Assembly (NCBI GenBank): GCA_018715125.1
Contig: DVMF01000036.1
Span: 1-64,000, forward strand
Direction: 5' to 3'
Length of the DNA stretch: 64,000 bases
Source: Candidatus Coprousia avicola
Lineage (GTDB): Bacteria > Actinomycetota > Coriobacteriia > Coriobacteriales > Coriobacteriaceae
Both the position numbers and the translations under genes were made by a program. The notes below the pieces were generated by a model that worked only from the letters and a program-made list of their open reading frames with translations, ran no database searches and had not been told where the DNA came from. Shown here piece by piece: positions 1 through 8,396 of the stretch (the first letter of the stretch is position 1; each line of letters begins with the position of its first letter).

Positions 1-756
1 TGTCTCTTTGACGACGAGCGCGCGCTCGTGCGCATCGATATGTCCGAGTATATGGAGAAGTTCTCGGTCCAGCGCCTCATCGGTGCGCCTCCGGGATACG
101 TGGGCTACGAGGAGGGCGGTCAGCTGACCGAGGCGGTGCGCCGCCGCCCCTACTCCGTCATCTTGCTCGATGAGATGGAGAAGGCGCACCCGGATGTCTT
201 CAACGTGCTCTTGCAGGTGCTCGACGACGGGCGCCTGACCGACGGCCAGGGACGGCAGGTGTCGTTCAAGAACACGATTATCATCATGACGTCCAACGTC
301 GCGAGCGATGCCATCGCCGCATACTCCGACAAGGACGCCGAGGCCATGAAGCGTGCGGTCGACGAGGCGATGCGGCAGACGTTCCGCCCCGAGTTCCTGA
401 ACCGTATCGACGACATCGTGGTGTTCCACCCGCTCGGCATGGCCCAGATCGAGAAGATCGTGGACATCCAGCTCGCCGAGGTGCGCGAGCGCCTCGCAAA
501 GGAGCGGATGAGCCTCAACATCACGCCGGGCGCCACGCAGATGCTCGCGGTGGGCGGTCTCGACCCGGTCTATGGCGCGCGTCCCCTGAAGCGCCTCATC
601 CAGACCGAGGTGGTGGACGTTATCGCGCGCGCCATCATCGACGGCCGTGTGCACGAGGGCGACGAGATCACCGTTGACGTGGACGCCGACGGCAGCTTCT
701 ACGTCGTCGACGATGCGACCGGCCCCGCGCCGACCTACGAGGTTCCCGAGGCGTAA
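1..756 (+). CDS. clpB: ATP-dependent chaperone ClpB, C-terminal part (5' end outside window)
   Basis: The frame is open from base 1, so the gene begins upstream of the window; the track's start at 28 is an internal GTG. The visible part is the second AAA+ module of a Hsp100 disaggregase. It shows the pore-loop region [13 protein letters not shown], Walker B VILLDEME, sensor-1 MTSN, sensor-2 GARPLKR and the small D2 lid. ClpB works with DnaK to extract proteins from aggregates using ATP. The wording around the pore loop fits ClpB better than ClpC, but the diagnostic middle domain is out of view. A strong hairpin follows the stop. Confidence 0.9.
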   Translation, partial: CLFDDERALVRIDMSEYMEKFSVQRLIGAPPGYVGYEEGGQLTEAVRRRPYSVILLDEMEKAHPDVFNVLLQVLDDGRLTDGQGRQVSFKNTIIIMTSNVASDAIAAYSDKDAEAMKRAVDEAMRQTFRPEFLNRIDDIVVFHPLGMAQIEKIVDIQLAEVRERLAKERMSLNITPGATQMLAVGGLDPVYGARPLKRLIQTEVVDVIARAIIDGRVHEGDEITVDVDADGSFYVVDDATGPAPTYEVPEA

Positions 757-803
757 ACCCCTTGCTTCTCGGGGAAACGGCGCTCAGGACGCGTCATTCC
801 CGT

Positions 804-845
804 GCGGCGGCACCGGTGCATACCCGGTGCCGCCGCAGCTGTTTT
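804..845 (+). terminator. Probable intrinsic terminator after clpB
   Basis: A perfect 13-bp stem (GCGGCGGCACCGG with CCGGTGCCGCCGC, 7-base loop) lies 48 bp after the clpB stop and is followed by a short T-rich stretch (GTTTTG). Confidence 0.75.
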
Positions 846-1193
846 GTAGCGAGCCGGCTTCGTCGAATGGGGTTCATGCATGAGAACTCACGCAAGGTAA
901 GGAAATGAAGACTGCTCTTTGAGTACGGTTATGTTGGTGCTTAGAAAACTGCAGGTAAATACGTCGAGCAAAGAGTGGTCTACTTCGCAAGTCAATATCA
1001 ATTCCTTACATTGACGCGAAGTTATTCTCCAGACCTTCCCTACAAGGCGTCAGGGAGGGCTGTTTGGGTCTCCTGCGCCGCCGTCAATCTGTCCGGGAGC
1101 AGCGCGGTTTCCTGAGGCGCGCAGATGGGCGGCGGATGGGCTACAATGCCGGCTGTACGCCGGCATGCGATTTTGACCAAGGAGTACCCGCAG
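846..1193. other. Structured, lower-GC intergenic region
   Basis: No convincing gene lies here, and the base composition is clearly more AT-rich than the flanks. Three inverted repeats are visible. GACTGCTCTTTG (910-921) pairs imperfectly with CAAAGAGTGGTC (969-980). ACTTCGCAAGTCAA (982-995) pairs with TTGACGCGAAGT (1011-1022) with a 2-base bulge. CCTTCCCT pairs with AGGGAGGG near 1034-1060. A TACAAT hexamer at 1142-1147 is followed by a small TGCCGGC/GCCGGCA hairpin just before the next gene. The region could encode a small RNA, be a decayed repeat element, or act as a regulatory leader. Confidence 0.45.
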
Positions 1194-1847
1194 ATGAACG
1201 ACCTCGCAGCCGTTATCTTCGATATGGACGGCACGCTCGTGGACACCGAGCGCGTGAGCCAGACGGCGTGGCGCCGTGCGGCGGCGGATCTGGAGCTCCC
1301 GGTGCCGGAGCGCATCTGGGACGCCTTTGTGGGCTGCAGCATGGGGAACGCCCGCGCCATGATCGACGACGAGTTTGGCGACCCCGCGCTCACCGACCGG
1401 CTCTTTGCCCACCAGCACGAGCTGTTCATGCGCTTTCAGAATGAGGAGCTCGAGCCGTGCCCCGGCGCCCTCGAGGCCCTCGGGGCGCTCGCCGAGGCGG
1501 GCGTCACCCTCGCGCTGGCCACCTCGACGGCCCGCGAGCATGCGCTTCCCACGCTCGACCGCTTTGGTATGACGCCGTATTTCTGCTCGCTGACGTTCGG
1601 CGACGAGATCGAGCATGCCAAGCCCGCGCCCGACATCTACCTCAGGGCGGCGGAGCGCCTGACGCTCGAGCCCGCCGTCTGCGCTGCCGTGGAGGACTCC
1701 GTCAACGGCGCCCGTGCCGCCGTGGCCGCCGGCATGCGCACGTACCTGGTTCCTGAGTGGGCTACCCCCACGCCCGATCTCACCGCGCGGTGCGCTGCGG
1801 TGCTGGGTAGCCTGCATGAACTGCCGGCTTTGATTCTTCCGAGGTGA
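1194..1847 (+). CDS. HAD-superfamily hydrolase (phosphatase or beta-phosphoglucomutase type)
   Basis: This is a 217-residue haloacid dehalogenase-like hydrolase. Motif I is FDMDGTLVDTE (nucleophile Asp and +2 Asp), motif II is ATSTARE, motif III is the lysine in AKPAPDIYL, and motif IV is EDSVNGARAA. A helical cap sits between motifs I and II. Members cleave phosphomonoesters of small sugars; the substrate cannot be read from sequence. The start chosen is the ATG after AAGGAG, 69 bp inside the track ORF, because the homology begins there. Its stop overlaps the region of the next gene's ribosome binding site, so the two are probably co-transcribed. Confidence 0.85.
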   Translation: MNDLAAVIFDMDGTLVDTERVSQTAWRRAAADLELPVPERIWDAFVGCSMGNARAMIDDEFGDPALTDRLFAHQHELFMRFQNEELEPCPGALEALGALAEAGVTLALATSTAREHALPTLDRFGMTPYFCSLTFGDEIEHAKPAPDIYLRAAERLTLEPAVCAAVEDSVNGARAAVAAGMRTYLVPEWATPTPDLTARCAAVLGSLHELPALILPR

Positions 1848-1855
1848 CCTGCCCT

Positions 1856-2323
1856 ATGTCCGCTACGGTGATCGTGCTTATCGTCATGGCGCTATGCCTT
1901 ATGGCATGGGTGATCGGTTGCGCGGCGCACTTCGTTCTCGGCGGACGAAGGCTCCTCAACGCGAGCGGTCAAGTCGCGCATTGCACGTGCGAGTCCTGCG
2001 GGGCGGCGTTCGATGTGCCGGCGGGCGAGCTCGGTCGCTCGTGGCTCTCCAAGCAGGCGAGCGTTACGCGCGCGCGCCGTTCCGGGGCTGCCCTGGTGGA
2101 CGAGCCCTCGTACCGCTCCTTCGCCAAAAGGCTCACGTGCCCGCACTGCCACGAGCGCGCCTGGGTGCAGGTGGCCAATGTCAACGAGATCAACGCGTCG
2201 CTGCGCGGGGCGTATCTCGCCTTGGGCCTCAAGCACATCGCCGCTATGGTTGCGGGCGGCTTCCTCATCGTCGCGGTCGTTCAGCTCGCCATGGGCGCAC
2301 TTCGCGCGCTCGGCCTACAATAG
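1856..2323 (+). CDS. Membrane protein with zinc-ribbon-like cysteine pairs
   Basis: I do not recognise the family. The 155-residue product has a hydrophobic N-terminal helix (about residues 3-25) and a second near the C-terminus (about 125-148), with a soluble loop between them. The loop carries two cysteine pairs, CTCESCG and CPHCHE, which together could bind one zinc or an Fe-S centre. The ATG at 1856 is preferred because GAGGTG lies at good spacing. An upstream GTG at 1844 overlaps the HAD stop and is possible. The tight spacing suggests an operon with the HAD gene. Confidence 0.6.
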   Translation: MSATVIVLIVMALCLMAWVIGCAAHFVLGGRRLLNASGQVAHCTCESCGAAFDVPAGELGRSWLSKQASVTRARRSGAALVDEPSYRSFAKRLTCPHCHERAWVQVANVNEINASLRGAYLALGLKHIAAMVAGGFLIVAVVQLAMGALRALGLQ

Positions 2324-2359
2324 GGGCGTTGCATCCACCTTTGCGTGCGAGGAGCCCTT

Positions 2360-3163
2360 ATGAGATCGGTCTGCAATTTCTACTCCTATGTGCTGAACCG
2401 CGCCGTAGACATCTCCGTCGTGGTGCCGTCGGTCACCTGCCCGGAGTCGCTGGGCCTGGGCGGCACGACGCCCTCGCATGAGCTTCCGGCGAAGTTTCCC
2501 GTGCTGTACCTGCTGCACGGGTTTGGCAACAACCACGCGCAGTGGTTCGGCTACTCCAACGTCGAGATGTATGCCGAGGAGCGCCGCATCGCCGTGGTGA
2601 CGATGTCTGCCGAGAACAAGGCTTATGCCGATGCCGGCGCCGATGACTTTGCGCGCTTTGTGGACGAGGAGCTCCCGGCGTTTGTGACCAACTACTTCCC
2701 GGTTTCCGCCAAGCCGGAGGAGACCTATATCGCGGGCCTCTCCATGGGAGGCTTCGGTGCGCTGCTGCATGGTATCGCGCATCCGGATCGCTACCGCGCC
2801 ATCGGCTCGTTCTCGGGTGGCATCGGCATCAACCCCGTAACCTTTGTCGAGGACCCGCTCGGCGCCAAGGGCATCGAGGCGGAGCTGCCGCGCCGGTTCG
2901 ATCTTGCGGCGCTGGCAGATGATGCCGCGGCGGCGGGCGCGACGCTCCCGCCCCTCTATATCGCCTGCGGAACCGAGGACTTCCTGTATCAGGCAAACCT
3001 GGCCTTCAAGGATCACTTGGTTGAGCTCGGTGCCGATGTGACGTGGGACGAGGTCGTCGGCTTTGGCCATGAGTGGCGCTTCTGGGACATGCAGGTTGAG
3101 AAGTTCCTCGATTGGATTCCGCGCGACGATGTGTATGCCCAGATGGGCAAGCGCTCGGTATAG
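2360..3163 (+). CDS. Alpha/beta-hydrolase esterase (esterase D / tributyrin esterase type)
   Basis: This 267-residue cytoplasmic carboxylesterase carries an oxyanion region YLLHGFGN, the nucleophile elbow GLSMGG, and a late FGHEW likely to hold the catalytic His. The architecture matches the putative-esterase family that includes S-formylglutathione hydrolases and EstA tributyrin esterases. The natural ester is unknown. The ATG at 2360 follows GGAG closely; the track start at 2345 is an upstream GTG without a good site. It lies 36 bp after the membrane protein and may be the third gene of the same unit. Confidence 0.85.
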   Translation: MRSVCNFYSYVLNRAVDISVVVPSVTCPESLGLGGTTPSHELPAKFPVLYLLHGFGNNHAQWFGYSNVEMYAEERRIAVVTMSAENKAYADAGADDFARFVDEELPAFVTNYFPVSAKPEETYIAGLSMGGFGALLHGIAHPDRYRAIGSFSGGIGINPVTFVEDPLGAKGIEAELPRRFDLAALADDAAAAGATLPPLYIACGTEDFLYQANLAFKDHLVELGADVTWDEVVGFGHEWRFWDMQVEKFLDWIPRDDVYAQMGKRSV

Positions 3164-3173
3164 GGTGGTGACC

Positions 3174-3413
3174 ATGATGGAGCTGAGCGACGCTGCGGCA
3201 TCGCCGACTGCAGGCGAGAGTGCAGAACACCGCCCGGCGGCCTCCTCCCGGCCGCAGGCGCCGGCTCGTCCGACGGCGTCAGCGCGTGCTGCCGGTGCGC
3301 CCCCGTGTGACCCGTACCTTCGTGCGGAGAACGAGGATGACGACGGCTACGATCCCTACTCGGACCGCCGGCCTGAGCCGGAGCCGCTTTTTGAGCGCGA
3401 CCCGTGGGGTTAG
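3174..3413 (+). CDS. Small acidic, low-complexity protein
   Basis: This is a 79-residue unrecognised protein, Ala/Pro-rich at first and then strongly acidic (ENEDDDGYDPYSD, PEPEPLFERDPWG). No fold is predicted by eye, and it is probably disordered. The start chosen is the ATG after GGTGGTGACC; hypB starts after the same GGTGGTGACC-ATG context. It begins 10 bp after the esterase stop and ends just before a strong terminator, which supports a real final cistron. The track's start at 3063 lies inside the esterase. Confidence 0.5.
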   Translation: MMELSDAAASPTAGESAEHRPAASSRPQAPARPTASARAAGAPPCDPYLRAENEDDDGYDPYSDRRPEPEPLFERDPWG

Positions 3414-3432
3414 CGCACGACCCGCGAAGATA

Positions 3433-3469
3433 GCGGCCGCGCCACCGGAAAGGACGGTGGCGCGGCCGC
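3433..3469 (+). terminator. Strong hairpin terminator closing the HAD-esterase unit
   Basis: A perfect 15-bp stem (GCGGCCGCGCCACCG and its complement) with a 7-base loop lies 19 bp after the small acidic ORF. The T-tract is weak on the plus strand. Confidence 0.65.
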
Positions 3470-3476
3470 GTATCGA

Positions 3477-3538
3477 AAAGGTGTCGCCGCGCGGCGCTCG
3501 GTGCTGCGCGCGGCATCCTCGCGGGGCGACGCACCTTT
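3477..3538 (-). terminator. Probable intrinsic terminator of the minus-strand membrane gene
   Basis: Read on the minus strand, AAAGGTG-C-GTCGCC pairs with GGCGACACCTTT. The right arm runs into TTTTC, downstream of the gene ending at 3565. Confidence 0.55.
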
Positions 3539-3564
3539 GGGGGAGGCGCCGCCGCCCGGATCGG

Positions 3565-4551
3565 CTACTCGACGGACAGGTCGGCGCGGGCGAGGGCCTT
3601 CTCATAGTCCCGGGTGCCCTTGAAGACCTCCTGCTTGTAGGGGTTCACGCCGAGCTTCTTGGCGCGGTAGATGATGTAGGCGAGCGCCGCCACGTTGGCG
3701 ACGAGGGCGATTACGGATACCACGAGGTTCACGCTCGGGTCGTTGACCGAGTCGGTGGAGAACACCGAGTAGTCCTGGAACATGGGGAACACCTGGGCGA
3801 ACATGCACCAGAGCGCCAGCGTGTTCGCGCGGTTCTGAATCCAGCCGCCCTTGTTCCAGAAGAAGTTCGCCACGGTGGGGGCGAGCAGGAGCGCAAGTCC
3901 GCAGTACCAGGCGTGCGTGGGCAGGCAGTTGTAGGTGTAGCAGAAGTTCCAGAGGTCGTAGGCGACGATGAAGACCCAGGTCATGTCCGGCCAGAGCATG
4001 TCGTCGCGCTTCTTGGAGGTGTAGATGCCCCACCAGCCGGTCATGCAGAAGATGTTCAGGATGCCGGCGATGCCGTTGAAGACGTTGTGCCAGCCGCCCA
4101 TAAGGGTGACGCCCTCGCTCGACACCCACGTGGTGCCCCAGGCGCGGAAGGCGCTCTCAAAGTCGGAGACGACGGCGATGAGGATATTGATGGCCACGAT
4201 CACAAACGGGTACGCGCGGAACCAGTGGCTCTTGCCAAGCGACCCCCAGCGGTACTTCAAGATCATGAAGCCGATGCAGCCGGCGGTTGCCGCATAGAGC
4301 TTGGCGTAGTGGAACCAGCTGTTCATGTGCACGTACGTGGGATTGGTGAGCGCCCACTCGGCACCGGCGGCGGCGCCGACGTAGATGGCGACGAAGTAGA
4401 CGGTGAGCGCCGCGGGAAGCGCGAGGAAGCAGAGGATGCCGCCGAGTTTTGAACGGCGGGCAAATTCGTTGGCGAGGATGAGGGCGGCGAAGACCATCGC
4501 CCAGCCCAGCCATTGAAACAGGGCGTTTTCCCCATAGACTTGGAACAGCAT
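3565..4551 (-). CDS. Polytopic membrane protein, DUF5692-like
   Basis: The 328-residue product has about nine hydrophobic helices rich in Trp, Tyr and Phe, separated by short loops, and a charged C-terminal tail. The sequence resembles the DUF5692 membrane proteins of anaerobic actinobacteria, which have no assigned function; I hold this family call with moderate confidence. The chosen ATG follows GGAGGC, and the track's 22 extra N-terminal residues lack a site. It is transcribed divergently from hypB across about 175 bp that contain two palindromes, so the two may share regulation. No redox, transport or catalytic motif is evident. Confidence 0.6.
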   Translation of the reverse strand: MLFQVYGENALFQWLGWAMVFAALILANEFARRSKLGGILCFLALPAALTVYFVAIYVGAAAGAEWALTNPTYVHMNSWFHYAKLYAATAGCIGFMILKYRWGSLGKSHWFRAYPFVIVAINILIAVVSDFESAFRAWGTTWVSSEGVTLMGGWHNVFNGIAGILNIFCMTGWWGIYTSKKRDDMLWPDMTWVFIVAYDLWNFCYTYNCLPTHAWYCGLALLLAPTVANFFWNKGGWIQNRANTLALWCMFAQVFPMFQDYSVFSTDSVNDPSVNLVVSVIALVANVAALAYIIYRAKKLGVNPYKQEVFKGTRDYEKALARADLSVE

Positions 4552-4663
4552 GCAGCCTCCTTCGAACATGCCCGGTGCGGGCGCGGTTGCGGGCGAGCGT
4601 CGCGCGGGGCATACCATTCCCCGTGGCAGCCCGGCAGCTCGCCGATTTCAGTCTTGACCGGAG

Positions 4664-4701
4664 TTGACGATATGTCAATCTATAATTTGACGAAACGTCA
4701 A
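4664..4701. promoter_or_regulatory. Two tandem TTGAC-N5-GTCAA palindromes around a TATAAT
   Basis: TTGACGATATGTCAA (4664-4678) and TTGACGAAACGTCAA (4687-4701) are inverted repeats 23 bp apart, with TATAAT at 4681-4686 between them. This is the layout of an operator overlapping a promoter for hypB, and possibly for the divergent gene too. A related site lies upstream of the tetR gene at 9477-9491, which makes that TetR protein the leading candidate ligand. No consensus -35 sits at 17 bp from the TATAAT. Confidence 0.65.
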
Positions 4702-4726
4702 CACTTTCCGACGAACGGTGGTGACC

Positions 4727-5413
4727 ATGGGCGCTTTTCGCACCATTGAGGTTAAACAGAGCGTATTTGCCGACAACGACCGCAGGGCCGATGCGTTGCG
4801 TGCCCGCCTCAAACGAGAGGGCACGTTTCTGCTGAACCTTATGTCGAGCCCGGGGTCGGGAAAGACGACGACGCTGATGCGGACCATCGAGGCGCTTTCG
4901 GGCGAGCTCTCGATGGCGGTGATGGAGGCGGATATCGACTCGGACGTCGATGCGCGCACCATCGCCGACGCCGGGGTGCAGAGCATCCAGCTCCACACCG
5001 GCGGCATGTGCCACCTGGATGCGTATATGACCGAGCAGGGGCTTGACGCGCTTGCCGCCGAGGCGCCCGCGCAGCCGGACCTGATCGTTTTGGAGAACGT
5101 GGGCAACCTCGTGTGCCCGGCGGAGTTCGATACGGGCGCCGTCGCCAACGCGATGATCCTCTCGGTACCGGAAGGCGATGACAAGCCGCTCAAGTATCCG
5201 CTCATGTTCTCGGTCTCAGACGTGGTGCTCATCAACAAGGTCGATGCCCTGCCCATCTTCGACACGTTCAGCATGGACCGCGTGCGCGCAAACATCGCGG
5301 CGCGGAACCCCGAGGCCGAGGTCATCCCCATCTGCGCAAAGACAGGCGAGGGCATCGACCGGTGGGCGGCCTGGCTCCGCGGGCGCGTGGAGACCTGGAA
5401 GCGCGATGCGTGA
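4727..5413 (+). CDS. hypB: Hydrogenase/urease nickel-insertion GTPase HypB
   Basis: HypB is a SIMIBI GTPase that hydrolyses GTP while delivering Ni(II) to NiFe-enzyme precursors with HypA. The P-loop is SSPGSGKTT, and the metal-site residues are present in GGMCHLDAY and NVGNLVCP. The guanine-specificity NKVD and SAKTG-like CAKTGEG are also present. The N-terminal His-rich nickel-storage stretch of some HypB proteins is absent. The product is 228 residues from the ATG at 4727; in-frame GTG codons at 4718 and 4721 are alternatives. It is first of hypB, the Fe-S flavoprotein and hypA. No hydrogenase structural gene is in view. Confidence 0.92.
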   Translation: MGAFRTIEVKQSVFADNDRRADALRARLKREGTFLLNLMSSPGSGKTTTLMRTIEALSGELSMAVMEADIDSDVDARTIADAGVQSIQLHTGGMCHLDAYMTEQGLDALAAEAPAQPDLIVLENVGNLVCPAEFDTGAVANAMILSVPEGDDKPLKYPLMFSVSDVVLINKVDALPIFDTFSMDRVRANIAARNPEAEVIPICAKTGEGIDRWAAWLRGRVETWKRDA

Positions 5414-5526
5414 GCGCGCACCGGTGTTCGGCCACACGGGGCGTGCCGACTCGCGGGCCCGTCGGTCGCGCTGAGGTCGATAGCGGCCTCTCTTTTCATC
5501 CGTCCCCGTTCGCGAAAGGAACGAGC

Positions 5527-8319
5527 ATGATTCTGAACGGCCCCGGCATCTCCTTTACCGAGCCCGACATCGGCGCGGAGTTTGTGCCGCCCCTGCCCGA
5601 GCATCCGCGCGAGAAGATCGTCGCGCTCTGCCGTCACCTCACCAACCGCACGCTCGGCAAGGGCACCCTTTTGCCCTACGAGTACTGGGCGTTCGAGGGC
5701 GTCACGACCGACGAGATGGCGGACGTGCTCTTGAAGCTCAAGGTCCGCCGTCCCTACACCTTCGAGGAGGTACGGCGGGCGACGGGGCTTGCGGCGGATG
5801 TGCTCCAGCCGCTTCTCGACGAGATGAGCGAGATCGGCCTTCTGGAGTACAACTGGGAGAACCCCACGCGCACCAAGCAGTGGGTGAGCCCCATCTTGGT
5901 GCCCGGCTCCGCCGAGTTTCTCAACATGCGCTGGGAGCAGATGATGGAGCATCCCGCGACCGCGAAGTTCTTCGAGCAAGCGTCGAAGGGCCCGCTCTCG
6001 CGCATCACCCCCATGGTGCCGCCGGGCGGTGCGGGCATCGGCATGCACGTCATCCCCGTCGAGCAGGCCATCGAGACCGAGAACCGGAGCGTCTCGATCG
6101 AGCATATCAGCCACTGGCTCGACAAATACGACGGCAAGTACGCGGCAAGCCCGTGCAGCTGCCGCATGAGCCGCACGGTGCTGGGCGAGGCGTGCGGTGA
6201 CGACCCGGCAGACTGGTGCATCGCGGTGGGCGATATGGCCGACTACGTGGTGGAGACCGGCAAGGGCGGGCGCTACATCACGCGCGACGAGGTGATGGAG
6301 ATCCTCAAGAAGGCCGAGGACAACGGCTTTGTGCACCAGATCACCAACATCGATGGCGAGAACAAGATCTTCGCCATCTGCAACTGCAACGTGAACGTAT
6401 GCTATGCGCTGCGCACCTCGCAGCTCTTCAACACGCCTAACCTCTCGCGTTCCGCCTACGTGGCGCGCACCGAGGCTGAATCCTGCGTCGCGTGCGGCCG
6501 CTGCGTGGAGGTGTGCCCGGCGGGCGCGGTCAAGCTGGGGCAGAAGCTCTGCGAGAAGGCGACGGGCAAGGTGCCCGCCTACCCCAAGCAGGAGCTGCCG
6601 GATGCCGTCAAGTGGGGGCCGGAGAAGTGGTCGCCCGATTACCGCAACAAGAACCGCATCGAGACCTACGACACGGGCACGGCGCCCTGCAAGACGGCGT
6701 GCCCGGCGCACATCGCCGTGCAGGGATACCTGAAGCTCGCGGCGCAGGGCCGCTACACCGAGGCGCTCGCCCTCATCAAGCGCGAGAACCCGCTGCCGGC
6801 CATCTGCGGGCGCATCTGCAACCGCCGTTGCGAAGACGCCTGCACGCGCGGCCGCGTGGACGAGGCCGTGGCGATCGACGAGGTCAAGAAGTTCTTGGCA
6901 GAGCGCGACCTCGATGCGGAGACGCGCTATATCCCGCCCAAGGTCGTGCCGCGCGTGGCGGGCGCGTTTGACGAGAAGATCGCCATCATCGGTGCGGGTC
7001 CCGCCGGCCTCTCGTGCGCGTTCTTCCTGGCGGAGCGCGGCTACCGCCCCGTGGTGTTTGAGAAAAGCGCGCGCCCGGGCGGCATGCTCACCTACGGTAT
7101 CCCGAGCTACAAGCTTGAGAAGAACATCGTCGAGGCCGAGGTCGCCGTCATAGAGGCGTTAGGGGTCGACATCCGCTACGGCGTGGAGGTAGGGCGCGAC
7201 GTGACGCTTGCCGATCTGCGCGTGCAGGGCTTCCAAGCGTTCTATGTGGCCATCGGCTGCCAGGCCGGGCGCCTGCCGGGCATCCCCGGTGAGCGTGCGG
7301 CGGGCGCCACCACGGCCGTCGACTTCTTGCGCGGGGTTGCCGAGGCCCAGCTGGACGGCGGCGCGGCGCCGGCGCTCGACGGCCGCACCATCGTGGTGGG
7401 CGGCGGCAACGTTGCCATCGATGCGGCCCGCACCGCGGCGCGCTTGGGCTCGCCGCACGTGGAGATGTTCTGCCTCGAGCAGGAGGCGGAGATGCCGGCG
7501 AGCGCCGAGGAGGTGCGCGAGGCCACGGAGGACGGCGTCGCCATCAGCCACGGCTGGGGCCCCGTCGAGGTCCGCGCCGATGAGGACGGGCGCGTCCGCG
7601 AGGTCGTGTTCCGCCGCTGCGTGCGCGTCTTCGATGACGAGGGGCGCTTCGCTCCCGTATACGATGACGCCGAGCTCCGCACGGTGGCGGCGGACCGGGT
7701 CATCTTCTCGATCGGGCAGAGCATCGCGTGGGGGAGCTTGCTCGAGGGCACGCGGGTCGTGCGGGGACGGGGCGGCGCCGCCGAGGCCGACGCGAAGACC
7801 TACCAGACGGCCGAGCCCGATATCTTTGTGGGCGGCGACGTCTATACGGGCCCCAAGTTTGCCATCGACGCCATCGCGGCGGGCCATGAGGCCGCGGTCT
7901 CGCTCCATCGGTACGTGCAGGGCGCGACGCTCACCATCGGGCGCAACCCGCGCGTCTACCGCGAGCTCAACAAGGACGCGGCGGACCTCTCAAGCTATGA
8001 CACCGCGAGCCGCGAGCAGCCGGCCACCGAAGCGCATCTCGGGCGCGACACGGCGCCCTTCCGGGCCTATACCGGTACCTTTACGGAGGAGCAGGTCAAA
8101 GCCGAGACCGCGCGCTGCCTGGGGTGCGGCGCGAGCGTTGTGGACGAGAACAAGTGCATCGGCTGCGGCCTTTGCACCACCAAGTGCGCCTTCGACGCGA
8201 TTCACCTGCACCGCGAGCACCCCGAGGCGAGCACGATGATCAAGTACGAGGACAAGCTACCCGCTATCGGCAAGTACGCGCTCAAGCGGGCCATCAAGAT
8301 CAAATTCGGCAAGAAGTAG
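5527..8319 (+). CDS. Multi-cluster Fe-S / FAD pyridine-nucleotide oxidoreductase (GltD-type core)
   Basis: This is a 930-residue fusion. Residues 1-300 are an N-terminal region ending in two Cys clusters, PCSCRM (about 210) and ICNCNVNVC (about 285). A ferredoxin motif CVACGRCVEVCP follows near 320. A GltD/dihydropyrimidine-dehydrogenase-type Fe-S domain starts at CKTACPAH (about 388). Then come the FAD site GAGPAGL (about 490), the NAD(P) site GGGNVAID (about 625), and C-terminal clusters CLGCG and CIGCGLCTTKC (about 865-885). It should pass electrons between NAD(P)H and an unknown partner through FAD and several 4Fe-4S clusters. The ATG follows AAAGGAAC; the track's N-terminal extension is spurious. 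Its place between hypB and hypA suggests a link to a nickel enzyme such as a hydrogenase, but that is inference. Confidence 0.8.
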   Translation: MILNGPGISFTEPDIGAEFVPPLPEHPREKIVALCRHLTNRTLGKGTLLPYEYWAFEGVTTDEMADVLLKLKVRRPYTFEEVRRATGLAADVLQPLLDEMSEIGLLEYNWENPTRTKQWVSPILVPGSAEFLNMRWEQMMEHPATAKFFEQASKGPLSRITPMVPPGGAGIGMHVIPVEQAIETENRSVSIEHISHWLDKYDGKYAASPCSCRMSRTVLGEACGDDPADWCIAVGDMADYVVETGKGGRYITRDEVMEILKKAEDNGFVHQITNIDGENKIFAICNCNVNVCYALRTSQLFNTPNLSRSAYVARTEAESCVACGRCVEVCPAGAVKLGQKLCEKATGKVPAYPKQELPDAVKWGPEKWSPDYRNKNRIETYDTGTAPCKTACPAHIAVQGYLKLAAQGRYTEALALIKRENPLPAICGRICNRRCEDACTRGRVDEAVAIDEVKKFLAERDLDAETRYIPPKVVPRVAGAFDEKIAIIGAGPAGLSCAFFLAERGYRPVVFEKSARPGGMLTYGIPSYKLEKNIVEAEVAVIEALGVDIRYGVEVGRDVTLADLRVQGFQAFYVAIGCQAGRLPGIPGERAAGATTAVDFLRGVAEAQLDGGAAPALDGRTIVVGGGNVAIDAARTAARLGSPHVEMFCLEQEAEMPASAEEVREATEDGVAISHGWGPVEVRADEDGRVREVVFRRCVRVFDDEGRFAPVYDDAELRTVAADRVIFSIGQSIAWGSLLEGTRVVRGRGGAAEADAKTYQTAEPDIFVGGDVYTGPKFAIDAIAAGHEAAVSLHRYVQGATLTIGRNPRVYRELNKDAADLSSYDTASREQPATEAHLGRDTAPFRAYTGTFTEEQVKAETARCLGCGASVVDENKCIGCGLCTTKCAFDAIHLHREHPEASTMIKYEDKLPAIGKYALKRAIKIKFGKK

Positions 8320-8352
8320 GTTCCCGCGGCGCGGGATGCAGATTTGGTATAC

Positions 8353-8379
8353 CGCGCCGTCCCCGAGCGGGGCGGCGCG
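8353..8379 (+). other. Intercistronic GC-rich hairpin before hypA
   Basis: CGCGCCG(T)CCCC pairs with GGGGCGGCGCG through a 4-base loop with one bulge, ending about 10 bp before the hypA ribosome binding site. There is no T-tract, so mRNA processing or partial attenuation is more likely than full termination. Confidence 0.4.
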
Positions 8380-8396
8380 CATGGCGAGGGGGCGGC

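Noticed and set aside
3220-4452. 410-residue plus-strand ORF over the DUF5692-like gene
   Set aside because: Antisense shadow typical of GC-rich DNA. It has no homology-like features, while the minus strand encodes a coherent membrane protein.
4675-6711. 678-residue minus-strand ORF over hypB and the flavoprotein
   Set aside because: Shadow of two clearly real genes on the plus strand.
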